DNA of 64,000 nt from positions 633,001-697,000 of the forward strand of contig NZ_CP022367.1 in NCBI RefSeq assembly GCF_003119115.1. The letters are read 5' to 3'. Shown here in pieces: positions 1 through 8,771 of this stretch. A program made the translations under genes and the position numbers. Every line of letters starts with the position of its first letter. The stretch's first letter is position 1. This DNA is from Azospirillum sp. TSH58. GTDB taxonomy: Bacteria > Pseudomonadota > Alphaproteobacteria > Azospirillales > Azospirillaceae. The notes beneath the pieces are model-generated. The model was not told the origin of the DNA and ran no database searches. It saw only the letters and a list, made by a program, of their open reading frames with translations.

Positions 1-62
1 CAGGCTCCCCAAGGGGCTCGCTTCGTGCTAACCCTTGCGGAGCACTGCCGAGCGGGAAGTCT

Positions 63-434
63 ATGAAGATATTGATCGTCGACGACGCCGAGAACGTCCG
101 CTACTCGCTCCGCGCCAGCCTGGAAGACGCCGGATACGATGTTGACGAAGCGCCCGATGGCGAAGTCGCGCTTGCCAAATTGCAATCGGAGGCTTTCAAT
201 TTCATTGTGGCGGACGTGTGGATGCCGCGCTTGAACGGCATCGATCTGCTGCAGAGGATGCGCGACATCAGCCCGCAAACACCCGTCTTTATCATTACGG
301 GTGGAGCAGCCCGCATTCCCATCGAAAGCACGGCGGCGATGGCGCGGACGTGGGGGGCCGATCAGGTGTTCTACAAGCCGTTCGACAACGACGATCTGAT
401 CGCCGCGATCCGGCAGCGCGACGCCGCTCGCTAA
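63..434 (+). CDS. CheY-like single-domain response regulator
   Basis: A 123-residue receiver domain with no output domain. The acidic pair D7-D8, the phospho-acceptor D51 (in ADVWMP), T79 (in IITGG) and K105 (in YKPF) are all present, so it should be phosphorylated by a histidine kinase and act by protein contact. Its kinase is not next to it: the closest kinase gene in the window is near 5746-6930. The next gene is a convergent MarR regulator whose stop lies 2 bases away. The family call is secure; the partner and output are unknown. Confidence 0.9.
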   Translation: MKILIVDDAENVRYSLRASLEDAGYDVDEAPDGEVALAKLQSEAFNFIVADVWMPRLNGIDLLQRMRDISPQTPVFIITGGAARIPIESTAAMARTWGADQVFYKPFDNDDLIAAIRQRDAAR

Positions 435-436
435 AA

Positions 437-877
437 TCACGCGTCGGCCTTTCCCTGCCGCAACTCCAAGAGACGTTGCAGGAGTCGCGTCGCCGCACGG
501 GCATAGACCTCCGCTTCCTCGTCCGGCATTTCCGCGAGCGCGCGCTCCAGCACCTGGCGCGGGTCATGCTTCAGCAGATCCCGGCCCTTGTCCGTCAATT
601 CCAACAGATCCGCCCGCGCGTCGCGCGGGTTGGAGCGCTTGTTCAGCAAGCCCTTGTCGACCAGGGTAACGACGGTGCGCGCCACGCTGGCGATCGCCAG
701 ATCCTGATAGCGCGCCAGCGCCGATGCGGTGCGCTGCGCCTCCGGCGCCTCGACAAAATAGCGCAGGGCCACCCATTGGGCCGGGTACAGCCCCTCCGCA
801 TGCCCTGATGCGTGCAGCAACCGCGATGTGTTCTCCACGACCGTCGCCAACCCCGTCATCGACAGTTTTTGGACCAT
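437..877 (-). CDS. MarR family transcriptional regulator
   Basis: A 146-residue winged-helix protein of normal MarR length. The pattern is typical: an N-terminal dimerisation helix, a recognition-helix region (LARYQDLAIASVARTVVTL), then the wing DARADLLELTDKGRDLL. It starts at the ATG complementary to 875-877. A strong inverted repeat with 10-base arms lies about 100 bases upstream (975-1003), between this gene and the divergent secreted-protein gene, and could be its operator. The ligand is unknown. Confidence 0.88.
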   Translation of the reverse strand: MVQKLSMTGLATVVENTSRLLHASGHAEGLYPAQWVALRYFVEAPEAQRTASALARYQDLAIASVARTVVTLVDKGLLNKRSNPRDARADLLELTDKGRDLLKHDPRQVLERALAEMPDEEAEVYARAATRLLQRLLELRQGKADA

Positions 878-974
878 TGCGCCTGTCTGAATCCGTTCCG
901 AACCGCTGATGGCGACAATAGCCGCGTTCCGCCGAAGGCGCCACCGCCCGCCCTTTAACGACCCATTAATGCAT

Positions 975-1003
975 CACTGCTTAGCATAATTTTCTAAGCA
1001 GTG
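975..1003. promoter_or_regulatory. Inverted repeat, candidate MarR operator
   Basis: Arms CACTGCTTAG (975-984) and CTAAGCAGTG (994-1003) are perfect reverse complements around a 9-base A/T-rich spacer. The repeat lies in the 247-base divergent gap between the MarR gene (start 877) and the secreted-protein gene (start 1125). The size suits a dimeric winged-helix regulator and the gap has no gene. Assignment to the MarR protein is inference from position. Confidence 0.5.
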
Positions 1004-1124
1004 CTTCCTATATGGCCGGACGCCGGGTGGCATTCATCCGACCGTCCGGCCGCTTCCACTGTTCCGGGCGTCCCGCACTCGTCCCGACAACGCGCAACGA
1101 TTCGATCAGGTGAGATCCGCGACC

Positions 1125-2186
1125 ATGGCAGCAACAGGGAACTTTTGGACCGCGGCGCGGATCGTGGGCGCGATGGCCCTCGGCTCGGCGATGACGCTGT
1201 GCACGACGGGCAACGTTTCGGCGAGGAACTACGCAAGCGTCGGTGAGATGATCATGCTGTGCGAAAGCCACGGCGGCCCGGACTTTGTCAGCTTCGCACA
1301 ATGCTACACCGCCAATCTCCGTGAGTTTATGCCGGGAAATGCCAATCCCACGTTGCAGTCGATCCAGGACGAAATGGTGGCGTTCACCAACGCGCTGGCC
1401 GCGGCGGTCGGTCAGCGCAGCATATCATCCCGGACCGCGAAGGTAATTTTCCAGAACGCACGCGTCAAGTTCAACGACATCGACAAGAACTCGCGAAGCA
1501 ATCCGGCACAATACAACTCAAATGATTTGAGGCAGACAATATATGGCGAGTTCAACGGCGCGCTGAAAACCTACGATGATGCCAAGCGCCTGTATGCCGC
1601 GGCGAGCGCCGAGGAGCGGCGGTGCGTCGGCGATCTTGACGCCTATGTGCAGCAAGACAAGGTGGCGGCATTGGAAGGCAACGTGAAGGAGTGCAAGCGG
1701 CAGATCGCCGACCGGAACGCCGCGCTCGCCCGGCAAGAGGAGGCCCGCCTCGCCGCCGAGCGGGAGAAGGCCCGGCAAGCCGAAGAGGAGGCCCGCCGGA
1801 AGATGGCGCAGCAGGAGAAGCTTCGCCAGGAGGAGATCGCTCGACAGAAGCGCGCGAAGGAAGCCCATGAACGGTGCATGGCCGACACCGATTGCCGCGC
1901 TCAGAAGGAAAAAGCCCAGGCCGAGTGGCGCTCGATGGTGGCCCTCGGGCTTTATCCGAAGAAGACGTACATCCGGATTCTCGGCGTCCACAAGCAATGC
2001 GAAACCGGCGGCAACTTCATGTGCATGCAGGTCTGCAATCAAATGGCGGACATCGTCGACCGACAGGTCCGGGCAATGACCGGGACGGGGATTCTTGCCT
2101 CCACCAGCCTGGAGTTCAAACTTCCCGGCATGGAGGAGGTTTTTGCCGGCGCGCTGAAACAATGCATCGATGTGAGCCGGCAGTGA
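1125..2186 (+). CDS. Exported Cys-containing coiled-coil protein, unknown function
   Basis: About 353 residues from ATG 1125, chosen over GTG 1110 because AGGTGAG (1108-1114) sits at normal ribosome-binding distance. An N-terminal hydrophobic stretch ending near NVSA looks like a signal peptide, so the product is probably periplasmic. The middle (roughly residues 195-255) is an Arg/Glu/Ala/Lys-rich helix with repeated EEAR and REKAR blocks, a coiled coil like the middle domain of TolA. The C-terminal part carries several Cys residues (ERCMADTDC, KQCE, MCMQVC), which could form disulfides. No known family is recognised. The next gene, 50 bases downstream on the same strand, has a TolA-C-like domain, so the two may work together. 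Confidence 0.8.
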   Translation: MAATGNFWTAARIVGAMALGSAMTLCTTGNVSARNYASVGEMIMLCESHGGPDFVSFAQCYTANLREFMPGNANPTLQSIQDEMVAFTNALAAAVGQRSISSRTAKVIFQNARVKFNDIDKNSRSNPAQYNSNDLRQTIYGEFNGALKTYDDAKRLYAAASAEERRCVGDLDAYVQQDKVAALEGNVKECKRQIADRNAALARQEEARLAAEREKARQAEEEARRKMAQQEKLRQEEIARQKRAKEAHERCMADTDCRAQKEKAQAEWRSMVALGLYPKKTYIRILGVHKQCETGGNFMCMQVCNQMADIVDRQVRAMTGTGILASTSLEFKLPGMEEVFAGALKQCIDVSRQ

Positions 2187-2237
2187 CGCCGGCCAAGCCG
2201 GTCAGGCTTGGAACATTGCGCGGCCTTGGAGGTGATT

Positions 2238-3356
2238 TTGAAGACAGCGTTGTTGGCGTCTCTGCTGTATCTGGTGGCATTCACCACCCCCGTGAAGGCG
2301 CAGGACGCAGCCACCCCGCTCACCCAGACCGAGATGACCGAACTGACGGGGAATCTCGCCGATTGCTGGAGCGCGGGCGAACTCGCCAAGCTCAACGGCC
2401 GGTCGATCCCGGCCCGCCTCTTCTTTGACGAGGAGGGGAACTATTCCGGCATATCGCTCGTCGACCGCAGCGCGATGGCCGATCCGATCTACCGCAGCGT
2501 TGCCCAGTCTCTCATCCAGACCTTCAGGACCTGCAAGCATCTGAGAGGACCGGATCGCCTGAAAGGGCGGCACGCCGAGGTGCTTGTGACTGTGCGTCCG
2601 CAGGATTTCCGGGAGTCCGCCACCAACGGCCGGGCCATCGCCAGCAGGACGCCGCCAGCGGGGGTCGAAGGCTCCCTCTCCATCAAGGCGATCGAGGGCG
2701 CTTGGAGCAGGGGCAGCACGATCTGCGGACGGACGATCTACACGATCCACCGTCCGGGTGAGTTCCTCCAGGTGATCAGCGACGGCATGAGCGATGCGCG
2801 GCGGACGCCCCGCGAAGCGTATCTGATGGGTGGTTACCTGGGAAAGTATGTGGACGAGGGCGACGGAAACGTCGTGTTCATCGTCGAGAATTTCCCGAAG
2901 ATTAAATTCCGCATGAAATACAACCGCTCCGACGCAACGCTGGATCAGCACCTCGAATATGACGGCCGACCGGCGCATCCCGCGCACAGGATGGTGAAAT
3001 GCCTGTCGGCGGAACAGGCCAAGACGGCGGAGATCATGGATTATGATGATCGCAGCAAGTGGCTTTCGGAGAAGGACAAGGCCTTCCACCTCGTCCTGGT
3101 CACGGCCGCCATCAGCGGACACGCGGCCGCCGCGACGGCCGCGATGAGGGATGGCGCGGACCCCTTGAAAGCCGGCTTCAACGAGGGCCTCGGCATTCTC
3201 GATCTCGTGTATCAGAACAGCCAACTGTCATGCGAACAGAAGCTGGCGATGCGGAACCTCCTGAAGGCACAGTCTCCAGCGCTCAAGGAACTCCTGCCTC
3301 CCGCGCTGCGAACCAGCTATGTCGGCAACTGCGCCTTCTACGCGACGCTGAGGTGA
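2238..3356 (+). CDS. Exported protein with TolA/TonB C-terminal-like domain
   Basis: About 372 residues. TTG 2238 is preferred because GGAGG (2228-2232) lies just upstream and the resulting N-terminus (MKTALLASLLYLV.. VKA-Q) is a clean signal peptide; an upstream TTG at 2208 is in frame but would spoil it. The next ~100 residues run ADCWSAG, ARLFFDEEGNYSGISLVDRS, PIYRSVAQSLIQTFRTC, ending VTVRPQDF, which matches the layout of the TolA C-terminal fold: CW at the start, a central helix ending in Cys, and a closing strand. A central beta-rich segment with two Cys and an Ala-rich C-terminal segment that could be ankyrin-like follow. Periplasmic location is likely; the role is unknown. Confidence 0.75.
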   Translation: MKTALLASLLYLVAFTTPVKAQDAATPLTQTEMTELTGNLADCWSAGELAKLNGRSIPARLFFDEEGNYSGISLVDRSAMADPIYRSVAQSLIQTFRTCKHLRGPDRLKGRHAEVLVTVRPQDFRESATNGRAIASRTPPAGVEGSLSIKAIEGAWSRGSTICGRTIYTIHRPGEFLQVISDGMSDARRTPREAYLMGGYLGKYVDEGDGNVVFIVENFPKIKFRMKYNRSDATLDQHLEYDGRPAHPAHRMVKCLSAEQAKTAEIMDYDDRSKWLSEKDKAFHLVLVTAAISGHAAAATAAMRDGADPLKAGFNEGLGILDLVYQNSQLSCEQKLAMRNLLKAQSPALKELLPPALRTSYVGNCAFYATLR

Positions 3357-3579
3357 CGACGCCGTTCACAGAACAAAAACGATACCGGGGAGGCGGCGTA
3401 CGACGCCCCGTCATGGGCGTCGCGACCGGCCGGATTCGAGTGGGCGAAGGAATTCGGACGGTCGAACCGGCTGGGGTCTGACGCTCCCCCGCCGCCAATC
3501 CCCCCTTCACATCCCACGCTTCTGTCGGGCCATGCACGCCGGTCATGGCCATGCAGGTCGGGGCGACGTGCGCACCGCG

Positions 3580-4893
3580 TCACGCGTCCGTGCGCACCGC
3601 GCTTTCGTCCTGGTTCTGGATCAGCACCTTGTCGATGCGGCGGCCGTCCATGTCGACGACCTCGAAGCGCAGGCCGTTCCAGCGGAAATGCTCCGCGGCG
3701 GTGGGGACATGGCCCAGCCGGTCGAGCATGAAGCCGGCGATGGTGTGGTAGTCGCCCTCGCCCTTCAGCCCCCTCACGCCGACCAGCGATTCCACCTCCT
3801 CCACCGGGGTCATGCCGTCCACCAGCCAGGAGCCGTCCTCGCGCTGGACCGCGAATCCGTCGCCTTCCTGCCCCTGTTCGGGCAGCTCGCCGGCGATGGC
3901 CTCCATGATGTCGGTCACGGTGGCGATGCCCTCGACGCTGCCATACTCGTCCACCACCACGGCCATGTGGATGCTGGCCTGCTTGAACAGCTCCAGCAGC
4001 CGCAGGACGGGGGTGCCGTCATGGACGATCAGCGGCTCCACCATGGCCTCGCGCAGGTCGAAGCTGCGGCCCTGGAGCGCCTGGTTGAGCAGCGCCTTGC
4101 TGGACACGATGCCCTGCACCTCGTCCACGTCGCCGCGGCAGACCAGGAAGCGGGAATAGCCGCTGGCCTGGATCTCCTTGGCGATGGCGTCGGGCGGGTC
4201 GTTGAGGTCGATCCACACGAGGTCCGGGCGCGGCGTCATGATCGACCGCGCGGTGCGGTCGGACAGGCGGAACACGCCCTCGATCATCTGCCGCTCGGCC
4301 GGCTCGAAGACGCCGGTCTGGGTGCCCTCCTTGATGAGGCTCTTGACCTCCTCCTCGGTGACGGTCTGCTCGCGCGCGGTGGGCAGGCGCAGCAGCTTCA
4401 TCAGGCCCTCGGTCGAGACGCCGAGCAGCCAGACCAGCGGCATGGCGATGCGCGACAGGACGCTCATCGGACCGGCCACGCCGGCGGCGATGCGCTCCGC
4501 GTTCACCAGCGCCATGCGCTTGGGCACCAGCTCGCCGACGATCAGCGACAGGTAGGTGATCGCCGCGACGACCAGCGCGAAGCCGACCTGCTGTCCGTAG
4601 GGGGCGATCCAGGAGACGTTGGCGTCCAGGACGGAGCCCAGACGGTCGGCCAGGGTCGCGCCGCCATAGGCGCCGGCGATGATGCCGATCAGCGTGATGC
4701 CGACCTGCACGGTGGAGAGGAAGTTGCCGGGGTCCTCCGACAGTTTCAGCGCGGCGCGGGCGCCCTTGCTGCGTGTTTCCTCGGCCATCTGCTGAAGCCG
4801 CGCGCGTCGCGACGACACCAGCGCCATTTCCGACATCGCGAAAAAGGCGTTCAGCAGGATCAGCAATATGATGACCAGAACTTCCCAAATCAT
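3580..4893 (-). CDS. CNNM/HlyC-CorC family transporter (DUF21-CBS-CorC_HlyC)
   Basis: A 437-residue inner-membrane protein. The N-terminal ~190 residues form the DUF21 transmembrane domain (starts MIWEVLVIILLILLNAFFAM), followed by two CBS motifs (about 210-330; MTPRPDLVWIDLND, FLVCRGDVDEVQGIVSSK, EYGSVEGIATVTDIMEAI) and a CorC_HlyC domain to the end (SWLVDGMTPVEEVESLVG). Relatives are annotated as hemolysin-like or as Mg/Co exporters; divalent cation transport is the best-supported role. The ExoD-like gene starts upstream on the same strand and its stop is 26 bases from this start, so the two may be co-transcribed. Confidence 0.92.
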   Translation of the reverse strand: MIWEVLVIILLILLNAFFAMSEMALVSSRRARLQQMAEETRSKGARAALKLSEDPGNFLSTVQVGITLIGIIAGAYGGATLADRLGSVLDANVSWIAPYGQQVGFALVVAAITYLSLIVGELVPKRMALVNAERIAAGVAGPMSVLSRIAMPLVWLLGVSTEGLMKLLRLPTAREQTVTEEEVKSLIKEGTQTGVFEPAERQMIEGVFRLSDRTARSIMTPRPDLVWIDLNDPPDAIAKEIQASGYSRFLVCRGDVDEVQGIVSSKALLNQALQGRSFDLREAMVEPLIVHDGTPVLRLLELFKQASIHMAVVVDEYGSVEGIATVTDIMEAIAGELPEQGQEGDGFAVQREDGSWLVDGMTPVEEVESLVGVRGLKGEGDYHTIAGFMLDRLGHVPTAAEHFRWNGLRFEVVDMDGRRIDKVLIQNQDESAVRTDA

Positions 4894-4919
4894 GGCGTCG
4901 AGCCCGCGGGCGCTCCCTT

Positions 4920-5612
4920 TTATGAAGACAGTTTGTCGAAGATCAGCATGCCGGCCTGCCCGAAACCGAACAGGACGGCAGCAACGATGACGATGGCGAT
5001 CAGACCGGCGACGAGGCCGGCGACGACGAAGGCCCCATCCTTCTCGATCAGCCCCAGCGCGATCAGCGCGATGGCGAAGGCCGGCGGCTGGTTGCCGAAA
5101 ACGATGGGGAGGGCCAGGACTCCGGCCAGGATCATCACGGCCACGCCGAGCAGCCGCTCCGCCGTGGGGGCGGTCATCGCCGGCAGGCGCGGGCGCAGAT
5201 GCCGCTCAAGCCGGTCGACGTGCGGCTTCGCCTTCGCGATCACGCGCAGGAAGGCGTCGCGGTCGAGCGTGAGGGCGGCCAGCCGGCGCGGCAGCCAGGG
5301 GCGGTCGCGCCCGGCGGCGATCTGCGCGCCGATCAGCAGCATCGGCAGGCCCGTCGCTGTGGACAGGCCCGGCACCGGCAGGATGTTCGGAATGGACAGG
5401 ATCAGAAGCAGGGCGCCGAAGGCGCGGTCGCCCAGAATGCCCACGAGGTCGCCCAGCGCGATCCGCGCACCGTGATCGTGGTTCAGGAAATCGTCCAGCA
5501 CCGCCGAAGCGGGGTTCACCGGCGGGGAGCCGGTGGTCGCGGCATCGCCGCGGTCAACGTCCTCCGGAGCCTGACGGTCCAGGGACGTGTCGGGAGGTCG
5601 GCCGTCGCTCAC
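4920..5612 (-). CDS. ExoD-like exopolysaccharide synthesis membrane protein
   Basis: About 230 residues from GTG 5612, chosen because GGGGAG lies 4 bases upstream; the same frame stays open to 5831, but those residues have no domain character. The core shows the ExoD pattern: GARIALGDLVGILGDRAFGALLLILSIPNILPVPG, then LPMLLIGAQI, then paired hydrophobic helices near the C-terminus. ExoD proteins affect exopolysaccharide production and alkali tolerance in rhizobia, with unknown mechanism. The protein is predicted to be in the inner membrane. It lies between the CNNM transporter gene and the histidine-kinase gene. Confidence 0.85.
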   Translation of the reverse strand: MSDGRPPDTSLDRQAPEDVDRGDAATTGSPPVNPASAVLDDFLNHDHGARIALGDLVGILGDRAFGALLLILSIPNILPVPGLSTATGLPMLLIGAQIAAGRDRPWLPRRLAALTLDRDAFLRVIAKAKPHVDRLERHLRPRLPAMTAPTAERLLGVAVMILAGVLALPIVFGNQPPAFAIALIALGLIEKDGAFVVAGLVAGLIAIVIVAAVLFGFGQAGMLIFDKLSS

Positions 5613-5745
5613 GGCGCTCCCCACGGAGGCCGCCCGAAACGGCGGAAGGGTAAACCCATGGACCTTTCGCGTCGCAACATCGTAGGGATTCCTTTTACAG
5701 CATCGCCGGTCGGCGCGCCAGCCCATCTGTGGAATGCGCCGTTTC

Positions 5746-6930
5746 TCAAGGGGATGATGCCACCAATGGCAGATCCACGGTGAAGGTCGAGCCGCGCCCC
5801 GGCGCCGAATCGGCGGTGATGCGCCCGTCATGCCCCTCCACGATGGACCGGCAGATGTAGAGGCCGAGGCCGACCGTCCCCTCCCCCTCGGTGCCCAGCC
5901 GGCCGGTGCGGGCGAAGGGCTGGAAGAGCTGGGTCAACTCAGCCGTGGGAATGCCCCGCCCGTCGTCGGACACGCGCAGGCGCGCCCGGCCGCCCGCCTC
6001 GCTCAGGGCGACACGGACCCGTCCGCCGCGGTCGGAATATTTGATGGCGTTCGACAGGAGGTTGTTGAGAAGCTGATCCAGCTTGGCCGGGTCGATGTCG
6101 GCCATGGGCAACGGGTGTTCGGGCACGGACAGCTCGATGGTGATGGACTTGCCCTCGGCCAACACGCGGTTCATCGAGACGTTCCGCCGGACCAGCGCCA
6201 CCAGATCGGACGGTCGCCGCGCCAGCCGGAGCTGCCCGGCCTGGAGGGCCGCCAGGGACAGCGCGTCCTCCACCATGTGGCGCATGGACAGGCTGGATTC
6301 CCGGATGCGCTCCAGGCAGGCGCGCTCCGTCGCCTCCAGCCGCCTGTCCAGCCGCTGCTCCAGCAACTCCGCGAAACCGACGACGACCTGGAGCGGCGTG
6401 CGCAGATCGTGGGCCAGCATGCCCATCAGCCGGTTCTTCTGCTCGTTGCTGGCGGCCAGCTCGGCGTTGGCCTTGGCGAGCGCCCGCTGGACGGTGGCGA
6501 GTTCGTTGTTGAGGAGGGTCATTTCGTCGAACAGCGCGTCCACGGTGGGAACCTCCGGCCCCGGCACCCCCGTCCGGAGCGGAGCGAGCCGTTGGGCCAG
6601 CCGCGGGTTCAGCGCCTCCATCTCCTCAAGCAGGGCCGGGAGCCCGCCGGGTGCCCGCGCCACCGCCAACAGCAGCCCCTCCGCGTCGCTGAGCCCGCTG
6701 ACATGGAAAGCCCCCATGGGATCGAGCCGGCTGGACAGGGGCTGGTCGATCACCCGGCCGGACTTCCGCAAGCCGGTGAACAGGTCCAGCGCGCCCGCCA
6801 CCGCGTCCGGTCCGAACAGCACCGGAAAGGGGGTGCCCGGCTTTCCGGTCAATCCCGGCAGTCCGGCGCCCACCCGGTGCAGGGCGCGCAGACGCCCGTC
6901 GTGATCGCAGGTCAGGACCAGCCCGTCCAT
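5746..6930 (-). CDS. Sensor histidine kinase (HisKA-HATPase_c)
   Basis: 394 residues from ATG 6930, preferred over an upstream GTG at 6951 because GGGAGAGGG lies immediately before it. The N-terminal ~140 residues look like a divergent PAS-like input region without transmembrane segments; a short coiled coil follows (ELATVQRALAKANAELAASNEQ), then the H-box with H174 (MLAHDLRTPL), the N-box (NNLLSNAIKYSDRGG), and G-boxes DDGRGIP and GEGTVGLGLYI. It is cytoplasmic and complete. It lies 52 bases downstream of the B12-binding protein gene on the same strand, which suggests that protein supplies the signal. Confidence 0.92.
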   Translation of the reverse strand: MDGLVLTCDHDGRLRALHRVGAGLPGLTGKPGTPFPVLFGPDAVAGALDLFTGLRKSGRVIDQPLSSRLDPMGAFHVSGLSDAEGLLLAVARAPGGLPALLEEMEALNPRLAQRLAPLRTGVPGPEVPTVDALFDEMTLLNNELATVQRALAKANAELAASNEQKNRLMGMLAHDLRTPLQVVVGFAELLEQRLDRRLEATERACLERIRESSLSMRHMVEDALSLAALQAGQLRLARRPSDLVALVRRNVSMNRVLAEGKSITIELSVPEHPLPMADIDPAKLDQLLNNLLSNAIKYSDRGGRVRVALSEAGGRARLRVSDDGRGIPTAELTQLFQPFARTGRLGTEGEGTVGLGLYICRSIVEGHDGRITADSAPGRGSTFTVDLPLVASSP

Positions 6931-6982
6931 GCCCTCTCCCTCAAGCCGCACACATCACGCCATGCCCGTCCCACCAAACCCG

Positions 6983-8095
6983 TCACGCCACACCGGCGGC
7001 GCGGTCCGGGGCCGCCGGGCCGATCAGCCGCTCCGCGATGGCGACCGCCTCCTCGGCGCCGGGGGCGAAGGCGTCGGCGCCGACCGTCTTCCACAGGTCC
7101 GGAACGAGGTTGAAGGGGTAACCGCCGACCAGCACGTGCGGCGGCTGTTCCCATGGTTCGGCGCGCACCGCGGCGATGAGGGCGGCGACCCGCCCGACAT
7201 GGGCGGTGATGGTGGCGGACACCGCCAGAATCCGGGCGTTCCGTTCCCGCAGCGTGTGGATGATGCTGGTCGCGGGCGTGTTGGCGCCAAGGTAATGGCT
7301 GTCCCAGCCGGCCATCTCGAAGAAGTCGGCGACCATGCGGATGCCGATCTCGTGCTGCTCCCCGCTGACGCAGGTGGCGACCATGGACAGGCCCCTCCGC
7401 TCCGTGGCGAAGATCGCCGGGTAGAGCTGGCCCATGATCGCCTGGGTGGCGGCGGTGGCGAAATGCTCGTGCGCCACGGTGATCGCCCGTGTCTGCCAGA
7501 GCCGACCGATCTCGCGCAGGGCCGGCTGGAACACATGCAGGTAGAGATCGGGCACCCTGGCCCCGCCGGCGGCGGCTTCCGTCACCAGCACCGCCGCCCG
7601 GCGCCGGTCGCCGGCCAGCAGCGCGTCCACATAGGAGCGCGCGAGCGCGCCGAGCGGCGCGTCCGACCGGACGAAGGGCGGCACGTCCCGTGGCAGGCCG
7701 GGCAATGCGGCCAGCCCCTGCTCCACACACGCGCGGACACGCGCCGCCGTGGCGGAATCGACCCGGGCGGCCACCACGTCGCGAAGGATTTCCAGGCTTT
7801 CGCCCAGTTCTCCGTCGGGGATGCCGATTCCGGCGAAAAGGATCTTGACCCAGGCCACATACTCGCGGAACAGCGCCGGGCTGTCGCTCGCCTGCGCCTC
7901 CGCCAGATAAAGGAGGTGGAAGCCGACATCCTCGACACAGCGCTCCCGGCCGGCCTCGCCGTAACGGGCGTAGAGCGCCGGCCAGCGCTCGAACTGGATC
8001 GCCACGACCGCGCGCGCCAATTCCTCGCGGCGGTCCACGATGGGATTCGAGGCGATCCGCAGCGGAGCAGGAATGGGCCGGACGGTCCCCGGCAT
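6983..8095 (-). CDS. Cobalamin (B12)-binding domain protein, putative light or redox sensor
   Basis: 370 residues from ATG 8095. The C-terminal half has the helical cap and Rossmann layout of methylcobalamin/adenosylcobalamin-binding proteins: W-E-H-like cap motif (LWQTRAITVAHEHFATAATQAIM), then SGEQHEIG with candidate cobalt-ligand H248, SHYLGANTP, ILAVSATIT and VLVGGYPF. No DNA-binding or methyltransferase domain is present. Similar stand-alone domains (AerR/PpaA, CarH sensory half) respond to light through the cobalamin Co-C bond. The N-terminal ~170 residues are helical and unassigned. It is the first gene of the pair with the histidine kinase. Cobalamin binding is well supported; light sensing is inference. 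Confidence 0.85.
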   Translation of the reverse strand: MPGTVRPIPAPLRIASNPIVDRREELARAVVAIQFERWPALYARYGEAGRERCVEDVGFHLLYLAEAQASDSPALFREYVAWVKILFAGIGIPDGELGESLEILRDVVAARVDSATAARVRACVEQGLAALPGLPRDVPPFVRSDAPLGALARSYVDALLAGDRRRAAVLVTEAAAGGARVPDLYLHVFQPALREIGRLWQTRAITVAHEHFATAATQAIMGQLYPAIFATERRGLSMVATCVSGEQHEIGIRMVADFFEMAGWDSHYLGANTPATSIIHTLRERNARILAVSATITAHVGRVAALIAAVRAEPWEQPPHVLVGGYPFNLVPDLWKTVGADAFAPGAEEAVAIAERLIGPAAPDRAAGVA

Positions 8096-8224
8096 GGCAC
8101 GGCGTCTCCGGTCAGAGGGGCGGTTCGGAAGGAAGGTGCTCCCTCCCGTCCGTTCCTGCAACGCCCGACTGTGCCGAATGGTTCAGATTCCGACCGATCA
8201 CGCCTTATGATTGCGGAACGCCCT

Positions 8225-8671
8225 TCAGCGGCCTTTCTGAAGGACGAAGGTCAGCCGCTTCTGGAGGTCGGCCTTCGACACCGGCTTCACCAGATAGCCG
8301 GAAATGCCGTAGGCGATGGCCCGCTTGACGGTGTCCGCCTCGCGGTGCGCGGTCAGAACGATCACCGGAAGATCGGCCAGCGGGTTGCCCGTGGCCGTCC
8401 GCAGCGCGTGCAGCAGGTCCAGCCCGCTCATCCGCGGCATCTCCAGGTCGCAGATGGCGAGATCGACCTTTTCCGGATGGTCGCGCAGGATGGCCAGCGC
8501 CGACACGCCGTCCGACGCCTCCCACACGTGGCGAACCTTCAGATCCTGGAGCAGGCGGCTCATCAGCCGGCGGGTGAAATCGTCGTCTTCGATCAGCAGG
8601 ACGCGCAGGTCGGCGATGCTGCGGCTCGGCAGCCCATCCTTCGCAGGTTCGTTGAGCATCGGCGCGGCCAT
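8225..8671 (-). CDS. Single-domain response regulator (receiver)
   Basis: 148 residues from ATG 8671 (an in-frame ATG at 8710 is also possible). A receiver fold follows a ~20-residue tail: LLIEDDDF acidic pair, phospho-acceptor D75 (AICDLEMPRMSG), LTAHRE switch residue and K in LVKPVSK. No output domain. It is about 130 bases upstream of the B12-binding protein and kinase genes on the same strand, so it is the natural phosphorelay partner of that kinase. A palindrome at 8750-8771 lies in its upstream region. Confidence 0.9.
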   Translation of the reverse strand: MAAPMLNEPAKDGLPSRSIADLRVLLIEDDDFTRRLMSRLLQDLKVRHVWEASDGVSALAILRDHPEKVDLAICDLEMPRMSGLDLLHALRTATGNPLADLPVIVLTAHREADTVKRAIAYGISGYLVKPVSKADLQKRLTFVLQKGR

Positions 8672-8749
8672 CCCTATCCGTGTCGTTGCATTGGGGAAAC
8701 GCCGACACACGTTACATCGCTGGGAAGGACCGGAAAAGCCTGTAAATGA

Positions 8750-8771
8750 TGCAAAATTTGTAATTTATGCA
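8750..8771. promoter_or_regulatory. A/T-rich palindrome upstream of the response regulator
   Basis: TGCA outer arms (8750-8753 and 8768-8771) flank inner half-sites AAATT and AATTT, giving near two-fold symmetry in an otherwise G+C-rich 294-base divergent gap (8672-8965). It lies about 80 bases upstream of the response-regulator start and 195 bases before the HD-hydrolase start. Position and symmetry suggest a regulator site or core promoter; the cognate factor is unknown. Nothing else stands out in this gap. Confidence 0.35.

Noticed and set aside
3532..5475. Long open frame (over 600 codons) opposite the CNNM and ExoD-like genes
   Set aside because: The product is an Arg/His/Gln-rich low-complexity sequence without any domain. 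It is an antisense shadow of well-supported genes in G+C-rich DNA.
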